Shown: one piece after another, positions 23,606 through 33,331 of the stretch | How the letters are laid out: every line of letters begins with the position of its first letter | Numbering within the stretch: position 1 is the stretch's first letter | Source of the DNA: an uncultured beta proteobacterium | GTDB lineage: Bacteria > Pseudomonadota > Gammaproteobacteria > Burkholderiales > Burkholderiaceae_E | Assembly (NCBI GenBank): GCA_903934295.1 | Contig: CAIZNI010000028.1 | Coordinates: forward strand, 1 to 40,849 | Length of the DNA stretch: 40,849 nt | Direction: 5' to 3' | Notes under the pieces: generated by a model | The model's database searches: none | Seen by the model: the letters and a program-made list of their open reading frames with translations, nothing else | What the model was told of the DNA's origin: nothing | Made by a program: the position numbers and the translations under genes

Positions 23606-23653
23606 TGGCCCCAGCTTATGCCGATCCGGGTGACTTCGGGTCGCGCCGCCCGA

Positions 23654-24430
23654 TCAGCGTGAGGCCTTCTGCTCGGTCAGCGCAAAGCCGGCATCGGTGG
23701 GGATGCACACATACTTGCCGTCGGCACGGTCCTCCATCCACGGCCGGATCGGCACGATCGTCGCGGTCTGCGCGGCGGAAAACGCCTCGGCCACCGAGCC
23801 GTACTGGGCCAGTCGGACGACGTTCGAGAGCGTCGGAAAGATCACCGTGCGGCGCTTTTCGTTCGCGTCCTCGATCACCTGGCGCGGCGTGATCCAGACC
23901 GAATCCACGTTCTCATGGCCGTCGTGTCCGGCCACCTGGTCGACCGGCACCCGCGCCAGATAGAAGTGGGTGTCGAAGCGCTTGGGCATGAATTCGGGGG
24001 TGATCCAGTGCGAGAAGTGCGCGAGGTCGTCGCAGGCCAGCTCCAGATCGCCCTCGGCGAGCATGTCGCCCAGCGTCAGCGTGTGCCCGTTCAGGCCTGC
24101 GCGCCAGCGATCGAGGTCGCCGTTGGCCACCAGCGCCGAACCGGCACGCCGGCGTGCCAGCAGGATCCCCGATTCCTCGAACGCCTCGCGGATCGCGGCC
24201 GCGCGCAGCATCGACTGCTCGGTGCTGGCGTTCGGGTAGTTGCCCAGGCGCGAGATCACCCGGTCATCGCTGTCCTGCCGGTCGGCCTTGCCGCCGGGAA
24301 ACACCAGCGCGCCCGAGGCGAAATCGATCTGGTGGTGACGGACCACCATGAAGACCTCGAGACCTTGCGCGCCGTCGCGCAACAGCAGGATGGTGGCGGC
24401 GGGCACCGGGGTGGCGATCTTGTCGTTCAT
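23654..24430 (-). CDS. Nudix hydrolase, NUDT19/RP2-like
   Basis: A 258-residue protein. The Nudix fold begins ATILLLRDGAQGLEVFMVVRH. FPGGKADRQDSDDR is the start of the box and REAFEESG (81-88) carries the Glu residues that bind Mg. The long insert between the two halves, about 30 residues, is typical of the NUDT7/NUDT19 group, which often cleaves CoA or acyl-CoA diphosphates. That fits the acyl-CoA genes elsewhere in the window. Start ATG 24430. Downstream of the arsenic operon on the same strand, 241 bp away, with no signal I can identify in between. Confidence 0.85.
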   Translation of the reverse strand: MNDKIATPVPAATILLLRDGAQGLEVFMVVRHHQIDFASGALVFPGGKADRQDSDDRVISRLGNYPNASTEQSMLRAAAIREAFEESGILLARRRAGSALVANGDLDRWRAGLNGHTLTLGDMLAEGDLELACDDLAHFSHWITPEFMPKRFDTHFYLARVPVDQVAGHDGHENVDSVWITPRQVIEDANEKRRTVIFPTLSNVVRLAQYGSVAEAFSAAQTATIVPIRPWMEDRADGKYVCIPTDAGFALTEQKASR

Positions 24431-24671
24431 CGGGATTCCTTGGAGGAGGGCTGACCGGCTGCGCCCCGTCCTGCCCGCGCCGCGGACGGCTGCGTCAGCG
24501 CGGCATCACCAGGCGCGAAGGGTGCGGTTCAGGATATCGCAGCCGCCTGCGCCACGGACGAGGCCCATCGCGGGCGCGGCGTCCGCCGGGTTCGAAGTGG
24601 TCCGGTCGGCGTCGCCTGGGCGTTCCGGAAACCGCGAGAGTCCGGGGTGATCCGGGCGGCTGCCGACCCAC

Positions 24672-25691
<1,020 letters not shown>

Positions 25692-25713
25692 CGGGCCTCC
25701 GCAGGCGGCGCGT

Positions 25714-26208
25714 TCAGCGCGAGCCGATGCCGGTGAGTTCGCGCTGGATCGCCATCCGGTCGAGTGAGGCCAGCGGCAGCGCCAGCATCAGTTCGATGCG
25801 CCGCTTCAGAATCGCCGCGGTGTCCTGGAAGACTCGCAGGAGCTGTTCGTCGGTGCCGGTGGCGGTGGCCGGGTCGGTCACGCCCCAGTGGGCCGTCATC
25901 GGTTGCCCCGGCCACACCGGGCAGGCTTCACCGGCTGCCTTGTCGCAGACGGTGAACACGAAGTCGAGGATCGGTGCGGGCGGCTTCGCGAACTCGGCCC
26001 AGTCCTTGCTGCGCAGATGATCGGTGGGAATGCGCAGGCGTGCCAGGGTGGCCAGTGCCAGCGGATTGACGCTGCCCGCCGGATGACTGCCTGCCGAGTA
26101 CGCCCTGAACTGACCCGGGGCCATGGCGTTGAGCAGGCCCTCGGCCATGATCGAGCGGGCCGAGTTCTGGGTGCAGATGAACAGCACGTGGTAGATCCTG
26201 TCGGTCAT
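25714..26208 (-). CDS. arsC: Arsenate reductase ArsC (low-molecular-weight phosphatase fold)
   Basis: A 164-residue protein. The P-loop [10 protein letters not shown] has the nucleophile Cys12 and Arg18 (C-x5-R). [22 protein letters not shown] has two more Cys, as in the phosphatase-type arsenate reductases that relay electrons to thioredoxin or mycothiol. WGVTDPA carries the general acid Asp. It reduces arsenate to arsenite, which Acr3 exports. It lies 19 bp after arsR and 22 bp before acr3. Confidence 0.93.
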   Translation of the reverse strand: MTDRIYHVLFICTQNSARSIMAEGLLNAMAPGQFRAYSAGSHPAGSVNPLALATLARLRIPTDHLRSKDWAEFAKPPAPILDFVFTVCDKAAGEACPVWPGQPMTAHWGVTDPATATGTDEQLLRVFQDTAAILKRRIELMLALPLASLDRMAIQRELTGIGSR

Positions 26209-26227
26209 GCGGGGCTCCCGGTCGGTT

Positions 26228-26608
26228 TCAAGGGGTGTCTGGTGTGGCGTGATCGGCTGGCACCGGTGCGCAGGCGAGGCTGCGCGCCAGGGTCAGGGGC
26301 AGGACACAGCCTGGCTCGCGCTCGTCCTGGCAGCAATGCGCGGTCAGGTAGTTCAGCAGCGCGTTCATCTGGTCGATCGAGGGCCGGTAGATCAGATGAC
26401 GGCCGTCGCGCTCCTGCGAGACCAGTCCGGCCCGCATCAGTTCCTTCAGGTGGAACGACAGGGTCGAGCCGGGCACCGCCAGCGCGGCCGACAGCGCGCC
26501 CGGGGTCAGGCCGGCCGGGCCGGCGCCCACCAGCGCCCGAAAGATGCGCAGGCGCATGCCCTGCGCCAGGGCGGCCAGCAGGGCCACCGCGGTGGGTTCC
26601 TGCATCAT
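26228..26608 (-). CDS. arsR: ArsR-family repressor
   Basis: A 126-residue winged-helix repressor: ALAQGMRLRIFRALV, then PGALSAALAVPGSTLSFHLKELMRAGLVSQERDGRHLIYRP. HCC at residues 91-93 plus Cys101 near the C-terminus are likely arsenite-binding thiols. This position is not the ELCVCDL site of E. coli ArsR but suits the other bacterial types with C-terminal cysteines. ATG 26608 overlaps the arsJ stop by ATGA, so translation is coupled. Release of DNA when As(III) binds would switch on the operon; it is the third gene, not the first. Confidence 0.93.
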   Translation of the reverse strand: MMQEPTAVALLAALAQGMRLRIFRALVGAGPAGLTPGALSAALAVPGSTLSFHLKELMRAGLVSQERDGRHLIYRPSIDQMNALLNYLTAHCCQDEREPGCVLPLTLARSLACAPVPADHATPDTP

Positions 26609-27870
26609 GGCCGGCGCGCCGGCAGGGCCAGCGTGACCACCCAGCAGGCGACCAGCATCGCTGCCGAGCCGATCAGCGCGAACAGCAGTCCGCCCCACTG
26701 GTACAGCAGGCCCGACAGCAAGGTGCCCATGAAACGCCCGAGCGCATTGGCCGCGTAATAGAAGCCCACATCCTCGGCCGCCTTCTCGGAGCCGGCATAG
26801 GCCAGGATGAGGTAGGAGTGCACCGAGGAGTTCACCGCGAACGCGAAGCCAAAGACGCCCAGGCCGCCCACCACCCACCATTCCAGGTGAGGAGGCTGGA
26901 GGGTCACGATGACCGCCAGCCCGATCGGCACCACCGCGAGCAGCGCTGACCACAGTCGCGCCGCCGGCACCTCGGTGCTCAGTCCGTCCGGGCTGCGACG
27001 AACCAGTGCCGGTGCCAGTGCCTGAACCAGGCCGTAGCCGATCGTCCACACCGCCAGAAAACCGCCGACCATGGTGAAGGTCCAGCCGCAGGCGTACAGG
27101 AAGACCGGCACACCGACCACGAACCACACGTCGCGGGCCCCGAACAGGGTCACCCGCGCCGCCGCCAGCAGGTTGATCGCGCGGTTCTTGGCAAACAGCT
27201 CGCCGGCCGATTTCGAGGCCTTGCTGCGGCCCATCAGCGGCGGCACGAAGGCCATCACCGCAGCCAGCACCACCCCGAGCAGACCCGCCATCAGCCACAG
27301 CGATGCCTGGAATCCCAACTGGTCAAGCAGCAGGCCACCCAGGAAGAAGCCCACCCCCTTCATCGCGTTCTTGCTGCCGGTGAACCAGGCGACCCAGCGG
27401 AACAGCTGGCCCGAGGCGGTGCCGGCGGTGAGCTTGATGGCCGACTTGCTGGCGGTCTTGGTGAGGTCCTTGGCCACGCCGCACACGCCCTGCGCGAGCA
27501 CCACCCAGGCCACCGACATCACCGCCGACCAGTCGGGCGACAGCTGCGAGAGCAGCAGGAAGCCGGTGATCTGCGTGCACAGTCCGACGGTCAGCATGCG
27601 CTGGATGCCGTAGCGGGTCGCCAGCCAGCCGCCGATCAGGTTGGCCAGCACCCCCATGGCTTCATAAAGCAGGAACAGGAAGGCCAGTGTGAACGGCGAG
27701 TAGCCCAGCCGATAGAAGTGCAGCAGCACCAGCATGCGCAGCGCACCGTCGGTCAGGGTGAAGCCCCAGTACGCGGCGGTGACGATGGCGTAGTTGCGCG
27801 CGCCGTTGGTGCTGGCGGGTGCGGGTGCGGGTGTCTCGGGTGTCGCGCGGCGGGGCATCGGCTCTGTCAT
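26605..27870 (-). CDS. arsJ: ArsJ, 1-arseno-3-phosphoglycerate exporter (MFS)
   Basis: A 421-residue major facilitator protein with about 12 hydrophobic segments, starting after a Pro/Ala-rich N-terminal tail at NYAIVTAAYWGFTLTDGALRMLVLLHFYRLGYSPF. KDLTKTASKSAIKL and WFTGSKNAMKGVGFFLGGLLLD are ArsJ-specific blocks I recognise. Family knowledge: GAPDH makes unstable 1-arseno-3-phosphoglycerate from arsenate and ArsJ exports it, so arsenate leaves without reduction. The gapdh gene is directly upstream, 5 bp from ATG 27870. A TTG at 27879 overlapping the gapdh stop is an alternative start. Confidence 0.93.
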   Translation of the reverse strand: MTEPMPRRATPETPAPAPASTNGARNYAIVTAAYWGFTLTDGALRMLVLLHFYRLGYSPFTLAFLFLLYEAMGVLANLIGGWLATRYGIQRMLTVGLCTQITGFLLLSQLSPDWSAVMSVAWVVLAQGVCGVAKDLTKTASKSAIKLTAGTASGQLFRWVAWFTGSKNAMKGVGFFLGGLLLDQLGFQASLWLMAGLLGVVLAAVMAFVPPLMGRSKASKSAGELFAKNRAINLLAAARVTLFGARDVWFVVGVPVFLYACGWTFTMVGGFLAVWTIGYGLVQALAPALVRRSPDGLSTEVPAARLWSALLAVVPIGLAVIVTLQPPHLEWWVVGGLGVFGFAFAVNSSVHSYLILAYAGSEKAAEDVGFYYAANALGRFMGTLLSGLLYQWGGLLFALIGSAAMLVACWVVTLALPARRP

Positions 27871-27875
27871 GCCGG

Positions 27876-28919
27876 TCAAAGCCCCCGCTCGTTCAGATGG
27901 CAGGCCAGGTCCACCATCCGGCAGGCGTAGCCCATCTCGTTGTCGTACCAGGCGTAGACCTTGAGCATCGTGCCGTCGGTAACCAGGGTCGACAGTGCAT
28001 CGACGATGGCGCTGCGGGTGTCGCCGGCGTAATCGGCGCTGACGAGCGGGCGCTCTTCATAGCCCAGGATGCCCGCCAGCGGACCGCGGGCGGCCTCGGC
28101 AAAGCAGCGGTTCACTTCCTCGGCGGTGGTCGGCCGCGCCAGCTCGAAGACACAATCGGTGAGCGACGCGTTGAGCACCGGCGCGCGCACCGCGTGGCCG
28201 TCGAGCTTGCCCTTGAGTTCGGGGTAGATCAGCGCGATCGCGGTGGCGCTGCCGGTGGTGGTGGGGGCCAGGCTGAGCATCGCGCTGCGCGCGCGCCGCA
28301 GGTCCTTGTGGGGCGCATCGACCACCAGGTTGGTGTTGGTCGGATCGTGGATCGTGGTGATCTGTCCGTGCCGGATCCCGAAGGCCTCATGCACCACCCG
28401 CACCACCGGCGCCAGGCAGTTGGTGGTACACGAGGCCGCGGTGACGATCCGGTGCAGGGCCGGATCGTACTGCTCGTGATTGATGCCGACCACGATGTTG
28501 AGCACCGGGCCCACCTTCACCGGCGCCGCCACGATCACCCGCCGCGCGCCCCGGTCCAGGTGGCCCTGCAGGATGTCGGGGGTCAGGAACTTGCCGGTGC
28601 ATTCGAGCACCACTTCCACGCCCAGGTCGCCCCAGGGAATGTCGGCGGGCGTCGGATGCGCCGAGAAACCCAGCGTCCGCTCATCGATGCGGATGGCGTC
28701 CGGGCCCTGGGCGGCGATGTCGGCCTGCCAGCGGCCCTGCACGCTGTCGAAGGCCAGCAGGTGCGCGCTGGCCGCGGCACCGCCCTTGATTTCGTTCAGA
28801 TGGACGACCTCCAGGCGGTTGCCGGCGCGCGGATCGTCTTTCGGACGCCGCGCCGCACCCATCGCGGCGCGCAGCGCCAGTCGGCCGATCCGGCCCATTC
28901 CATTGATGCCTGCTCTCAT
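27876..28919 (-). CDS. gap: Glyceraldehyde-3-phosphate dehydrogenase of the arsenic operon
   Basis: A 347-residue protein. NAD fold at the N-terminus, [16 protein letters not shown]; the catalytic site [11 protein letters not shown] carries the thiol Cys; [15 protein letters not shown] is the usual C-terminus. Compared with glycolytic GAPDH it has a longer early segment ([23 protein letters not shown]). In ars clusters such GAPDH uses arsenate to form 1-arseno-3-phosphoglycerate, the ArsJ substrate. First gene of the operon; ATG 28919 starts the canonical N-terminus, and the frame upstream to 29222 has no similarity. Confidence 0.93.
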   Translation of the reverse strand: MRAGINGMGRIGRLALRAAMGAARRPKDDPRAGNRLEVVHLNEIKGGAAASAHLLAFDSVQGRWQADIAAQGPDAIRIDERTLGFSAHPTPADIPWGDLGVEVVLECTGKFLTPDILQGHLDRGARRVIVAAPVKVGPVLNIVVGINHEQYDPALHRIVTAASCTTNCLAPVVRVVHEAFGIRHGQITTIHDPTNTNLVVDAPHKDLRRARSAMLSLAPTTTGSATAIALIYPELKGKLDGHAVRAPVLNASLTDCVFELARPTTAEEVNRCFAEAARGPLAGILGYEERPLVSADYAGDTRSAIVDALSTLVTDGTMLKVYAWYDNEMGYACRMVDLACHLNERGL

Positions 28920-28962
28920 GTCGATCCTGTCTGTCGCCCGGCGGGGTGAATTGTTTCCAGTA

Positions 28963-28970
28963 TTCCGGAA
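28963..28970. promoter_or_regulatory. Palindrome upstream of the arsenic operon
   Basis: TTCCGGAA, flanked by another TTCC at 28955-28958, lies 44 bp before the gapdh start in the 202-bp gap to the divergent acyltransferase gene. It is a possible ArsR site, but ArsR sites vary too much to be sure. Confidence 0.25.
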
Positions 28971-29121
28971 GGATGGAGGGGAAATGCGACAGGCGGATGA
29001 CGGCGGGCCGGTTGCCGGGTCGGCACGGCCGGCCGGTGCGGCCCGCGTCCGGGTGCGCCCTGTGTAACATTCGCAGTCCTGTGGTCGCGCGTCGCGTCCC
29101 GCCACCCGAAAACGAACGGCC

Positions 29122-29790
29122 ATGCAAGTGCAAGCGCCAGTCAGCCTGGTGATCTTCGGGCTGAGCAACATCCTGTCGGACCTGTTCGATTGCGCGATCG
29201 AATGCGGGCTCGCGCTCGGCAAGGTGGTGATCGATCAGCCTGAGGCGCCGGGCGCGCGCGATCGCACCCTCGAACAGCGTCTGGACGCCCTGCAGGGCAT
29301 CGTCGCGCGACCGGTTGTCGAGTCTCTCGATGACTTCACGCCGGCGCCCGGTGAGCGCTACCTCCTGGGCCCGACCACGCCGATGCGCGCCGGGCTCGCG
29401 GCGCGGCTGCGCGACCGGTTCGGTCTTTCCTTCACCACGCTCGTCCACCCCAGTGCCCATGTGTCCCGGCTTGCGCGGCTGGGCGAGGGCGTCTTCATCG
29501 GTGCCAACAGCGTCGTCGGGGCGGGTGCGGTCCTGGGCGATCATGTCTTCGTGAACCGCGGCGTGACCATCGGGCACGACACCCGCATCGGCTCGTTCAG
29601 CCGCGTGCAGCCCGGCTGCAACCTCGGTGGCCTGTCGCGCATCGGCGAGCGGGTCACGCTCGGGATCGGGTCGATTCTGGTCGAGCGACTGGACATCGGC
29701 GACGACGCCTTCGTGTGCGCCGGATCGCTGGTGACCGCGGACGTGCCGGCCGGCACCCGTTACTTCACCCGGCGCGGCCGCGCGGCCTGA
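29122..29790 (+). CDS. NeuD-like sugar O-acyltransferase (left-handed beta-helix)
   Basis: A 222-residue protein. The N-terminal part, [23 protein letters not shown], resembles the nucleotide-fold PglD_N domain. From about residue 110 come hexapeptide turns of a left-handed beta-helix: [45 protein letters not shown], with the His of TIGHD the likely catalytic base. Such enzymes acetylate sialic acid or UDP-amino sugars. A polysaccharide role fits the nearby glycosyltransferase, which is convergent. The start context is weak. Confidence 0.82.
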   Translation: MQVQAPVSLVIFGLSNILSDLFDCAIECGLALGKVVIDQPEAPGARDRTLEQRLDALQGIVARPVVESLDDFTPAPGERYLLGPTTPMRAGLAARLRDRFGLSFTTLVHPSAHVSRLARLGEGVFIGANSVVGAGAVLGDHVFVNRGVTIGHDTRIGSFSRVQPGCNLGGLSRIGERVTLGIGSILVERLDIGDDAFVCAGSLVTADVPAGTRYFTRRGRAA

Positions 29791-29849
29791 GTCCGCCGGG
29801 TGGCGCCGACGGGCCGGCCATTCCGTTCTCGTCCGCCCACCGGCGGTCG

Positions 29850-31388
29850 TCAGGTGTTCGAGTGGCGGGCCTGGAAGACCGAGCGGGCGATGTCGCCCGC
29901 TTCCCGCAGCCCTTGCGCCGCCTGCGGCGAGGACATGTCCAACTGCGACCGGAACAGCGTGCGCAGCTGCTCGCCCACCGCCTGGCGGGCCTTGGCGTCT
30001 ACGGTCCATTGGCTCAGTTGCGCGAAGCAGGCCTCGACCGAGGGCGCGGCCAGCGGACCGATCTTGTCACCACCGTCACAGTCGCCCAGGCTGGCCACCG
30101 CCAGGCCCTGTTCCATGGCTTGTGCAACCGATCCGCCACCGCCGATCCGCGGTGGGTTCAGGTAGATGTCGGCCATGGCATACCAGGGCGCCGCCAGGCG
30201 CTCCGGGGGAAGCACGCGGACCCGCGGATGCGCACTGATGGTCGGATGGAGGCGCGCGGCCTGGGTCCCCAGCAGCACCCACCAGGCTTTGGGGTGCTCG
30301 TCCAGAAAGCGCAGCACGCGGTCGCTCCAGGGCGGCGCGCACTCATCGGGCAGGCGGAATCCGGCGGTGATCAGCACAACCGCGTCTGCCGGTACCTGCA
30401 TCGCTTCGCGGCTGGCGGGCGCCACCGAGCCGTCCGGCCAGAAGCGAAACGGAAACCGGTGCGTGTGCGGCGTGGGCAGGCCGGCCCACGCGCTCGCGTG
30501 CGGGTCGGGCCTGGCGCACAGCCAGACGTCGACCGGCACCACCGGCGCCAGCGTGTTCACCGACAGCCCGATCACCGGGTGCCGCTCCCAGAGTCGGTAG
30601 ACGACGGGCGACAGCGAGCCGACGAAAACCACCCAGTCGGGGGCGAACTGCGCGATCGACCCCAGGATCGCCCGCATCTTGTACTGGACCGAGTGCCCGC
30701 GGACCGGCAGCACGATCGGCACTGGTTCAAGCGCGTGAATGATCAGTTCCGCCGGCTCGAGGGCAGGGGGCTTGAAAGCGATGCTGGCCCCGTTGTAGGC
30801 CTCGCGCAGGGCGATCTCGCTCTCCTGGGCGCTGAACACCTGGACCCGGGCGCCGCTGGCGGCCAGTGCGCTGGCAATGTTGAGCGTGAACAGCGTGCCG
30901 CCATGGCGCGGATTGGCGATCTGCGGGGTGTACACCGCGACCTTCGGCCCCCGCGCGTCGGGTGCCTGCAAGGGCGCCGGTGCCGCTTGCACCGACGGTG
31001 CCTCGAGCCGCTGCGCCGCGAGCCGCTGCAGTCGCGGCAGATCGAGCTGGCCCGCCATCGCCGCCATCTGGGCGCGGCTTTTCGCTCGCGACAGGATCGA
31101 TGTCCACGCGCAATCGATCAGCTCCATCAGCGCGTCGGTGGAACTGGTGCTGTCGGCGAGCCGGGCCTGGTCGGCCAGCCATCGCCATTCGCCGGTCAGG
31201 TAGTGCAGGGCCGACAGGCGCAGCCAGTCGGCATCACGCGCGGGCGGTCGGAATTCGACGATCCGGCCGATCATGCGGTCCCGATCCTCGCCCTTCAGGG
31301 CCTGGACCTGCCGGAACAGCTCGCGCCAGAGGACCGACGCAGTGGGCAGCGACTGGGTGGTTTCAAAGGCGTCGAGCGCGAATTTCAT
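29850..31388 (-). CDS. GT-B-type glycosyltransferase
   Basis: A 512-residue protein, no signal peptide. Residues 1-130 are helical and unrecognised. Then VAVYTPQIANPRHGGTLFTLNIASALAASGARVQVFS is the first Rossmann half, with a GG glycine loop. The second half carries WWVLLGTQAARLHPTI and the donor-site region DIYLNPPRIGGGGSVAQAMEQGLAVASLGDCDGGD. This resembles the GT-B enzymes that glycosylate proteins or lipids, including the HMW1C-like branch, but the match is only partial. It could modify the neighbouring surface or secreted proteins. Start ATG 31388; leftward alone. Confidence 0.78.
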   Translation of the reverse strand: MKFALDAFETTQSLPTASVLWRELFRQVQALKGEDRDRMIGRIVEFRPPARDADWLRLSALHYLTGEWRWLADQARLADSTSSTDALMELIDCAWTSILSRAKSRAQMAAMAGQLDLPRLQRLAAQRLEAPSVQAAPAPLQAPDARGPKVAVYTPQIANPRHGGTLFTLNIASALAASGARVQVFSAQESEIALREAYNGASIAFKPPALEPAELIIHALEPVPIVLPVRGHSVQYKMRAILGSIAQFAPDWVVFVGSLSPVVYRLWERHPVIGLSVNTLAPVVPVDVWLCARPDPHASAWAGLPTPHTHRFPFRFWPDGSVAPASREAMQVPADAVVLITAGFRLPDECAPPWSDRVLRFLDEHPKAWWVLLGTQAARLHPTISAHPRVRVLPPERLAAPWYAMADIYLNPPRIGGGGSVAQAMEQGLAVASLGDCDGGDKIGPLAAPSVEACFAQLSQWTVDAKARQAVGEQLRTLFRSQLDMSSPQAAQGLREAGDIARSVFQARHSNT

Positions 31389-31717
31389 GAATGGCGTGGC
31401 AGTGACGAAAGGAGGGGCTCACCCGGCATCCGGATCGCTGGCAGGCCGGCCTGTGTCCGGGCAGCAATTCTGGCCGAGGAGCGCAGGTTACGCCTGCGCG
31501 CGCCCGCCGAGATCGCAGGTCCGATTCGTTGCGCGCGATTCGTTGCGCGCGCTGCGCGGTCGCGCTTGCTGATCGAAAAAAACAGGAACGGCTTGAGTTT
31601 CATCATTGGGCTTTGCCGGGGTTGGCCGCACGCTGACATCAGCCGAACGGTTTGGGCATTCACGATGCGTTCGCTTCGTGACCGCCGCGCAGACCGTCAC
31701 CCGGCAAGGGAGCGCGC
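31389..31717. other. Divergent intergenic region, glycosyltransferase / metalloprotease
   Basis: About 330 bp without a gene. It holds a 2 x 14-bp tandem repeat (listed) and a somewhat AT-richer patch at 31565-31615. AGGGAG at 31708-31713 may be the ribosome site of the protease gene, though it is close to the ATG. No promoter was assigned. Confidence 0.5.
31523..31550. repeat. Tandem 14-bp repeat, two copies
   Basis: GATTCGTTGCGCGC occurs twice in succession, exact. The second copy is followed by a partial third (GCTGCGCG). Slippage duplication; no function seen. Confidence 0.85.
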
Positions 31718-33253
31718 ATGCAGACAGTCTCATCGGTTGCCGCCGGCAACCACCGGATCGACGCCTTGCTCGGGCCGCAGGCCTGGGCGCCCGGTGCCAT
31801 CACCTACAGTTTTCCCGGCGCGTCCAGTGTCTGGTCGACCAGCACCGGCGAATACGCGGCCGGCGTGTCGGAACCGTTCACCGGGTTCAGTGCGCTCGAT
31901 ACCTTGCAGCAGAGCGCGGTTGTCGCGGCGCTGGCGGCGTGGACGGCAGTGGCCAATATCGACTTCACCGCGGTAGCCGATGATGCCACCGGGCAGGGCA
32001 CGCTGCGCTTTGCCTGGTCGTTGATGGACACCGGCCTGCAGTCCGAAGCCTATCAGCCCGATCCGCTGAACAAGGGCGGCGATGTCTGGCTCAACAGCGC
32101 CGCGCAATGGTCCGGGATGGCGCCGGGCAGCTATGGCTATTCGACGCTGCTCCACGAGATCGGCCACGCCCTGGGACTCAAGGATTCGGCACTTGGCGCG
32201 GTCACGATGCCACCGGCGCAGGACGGTTATGCGACCACGCTGATGAGCGGCAACGCGCTGGCCAGTCTGGCGGGGTCCTGGGTCGATTTCGAACCGACCA
32301 CGCCGATGGTGGGCGACATTGCGGCCATTCAGCACCTCTACGGGGCCGACACCCGCCATCACGCCGGCGATGACGTCTATGCCTTCGAGCAGGGTCAGAA
32401 CTACTTCCAGACGCTCTGGGATGCGGGCGGGACGGACACGATCCAGTGGAACGGCCTCACCCAGGGGGCGACCATCGACCTGCGCGAAGGCGCCTTCAGT
32501 TCGCTGGGCAAGCCGCTGGTGTACTGGGCGTCGGACTACAGCAGTTCGCAGACCGATCCCTGGACGGTGGCGATCGCCCTGGGCACGCGGATCGAGAAGG
32601 CGGTGGGCGGCAGTGCCGGGGACGAACTGATCGGCAACGATCTGGGGGACCTGTTCATGGGACGCGGCGGCAACGACACGATCCGGGGCGGGGCGGGTCT
32701 GGACACCGCGCTCTATGCATCGCCGCGCGCGGCGGTGACCACCGACCGGCTGGTGGGCGGCGCGCTCCAGGTGTCCGGGCCCGAGGGGGTCGACACTCTG
32801 CACGGTGTCGAGCGCGCCCAGTTTTCCGACGGGGCGCTGGGCTTCGACATCGACGGACTGGGCGGCCAGGCCTACCGGCTGTACCGCGCCGCCTTCGACC
32901 GCGCGCCCGACGGGGGCGGACTCGGTTTCTGGATGTACCACCTGGACCGCGGATTCAATTTCGTCGAGGCGGCCAACAATTTCCTGAACTCTGCGGAGTT
33001 TCGCCTGATGTACGGCGAGAACCCGACCAACGAACAGTTCGTTCGCCTGCTCTATGTGCATGTGAATCACCGCGAACCGGAGCCGGCCGGCAACCAGTTC
33101 TGGCTCGATGCAATGGCCAACCGGGACGGCGCGTTCGGCCATGCCTGGACGCGCGGCGAAATCCTGCTGCAGTTCTCGGAGTCTGTCGAGAACAAGGCGA
33201 ACGTGGTGGGCGTCATCGAGGACGGATTCGACTACCTGCCCTATCTCCCCTAG
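31718..33253 (+). CDS. M10/serralysin-type metalloprotease with RTX repeats and DUF4214
   Basis: A 511-residue protein. Zinc motif HEIGHALGLKD at 146-156: His146, Glu147, His150, with Asp156 where serralysins normally have the third His. Met-turn ATTLMSG at Met176. Calcium-binding RTX-like repeats GGSAGDELIGNDLGDLFMGRGGNDTIRGGAG at about 298-327. The C-terminal 110 residues (384-495) are a DUF4214 domain (YRLYRAAFDRAPDGGGLGFW, then FLNSAEFRLMYG). No N-terminal signal peptide; with RTX repeats it is probably exported by a type I system, absent in this window. ATG 31718. Followed by the lipoprotein gene, 78 bp away, same direction. Confidence 0.88.
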   Translation: MQTVSSVAAGNHRIDALLGPQAWAPGAITYSFPGASSVWSTSTGEYAAGVSEPFTGFSALDTLQQSAVVAALAAWTAVANIDFTAVADDATGQGTLRFAWSLMDTGLQSEAYQPDPLNKGGDVWLNSAAQWSGMAPGSYGYSTLLHEIGHALGLKDSALGAVTMPPAQDGYATTLMSGNALASLAGSWVDFEPTTPMVGDIAAIQHLYGADTRHHAGDDVYAFEQGQNYFQTLWDAGGTDTIQWNGLTQGATIDLREGAFSSLGKPLVYWASDYSSSQTDPWTVAIALGTRIEKAVGGSAGDELIGNDLGDLFMGRGGNDTIRGGAGLDTALYASPRAAVTTDRLVGGALQVSGPEGVDTLHGVERAQFSDGALGFDIDGLGGQAYRLYRAAFDRAPDGGGLGFWMYHLDRGFNFVEAANNFLNSAEFRLMYGENPTNEQFVRLLYVHVNHREPEPAGNQFWLDAMANRDGAFGHAWTRGEILLQFSESVENKANVVGVIEDGFDYLPYLP

Positions 33254-33331
33254 CCGCTCGCCGGCTGACTCGCACCGAGCGTGTTCCCGCGGGGTTTCCC
33301 CATTCAGGCAGGTCATTGGAAGGATCAACAG

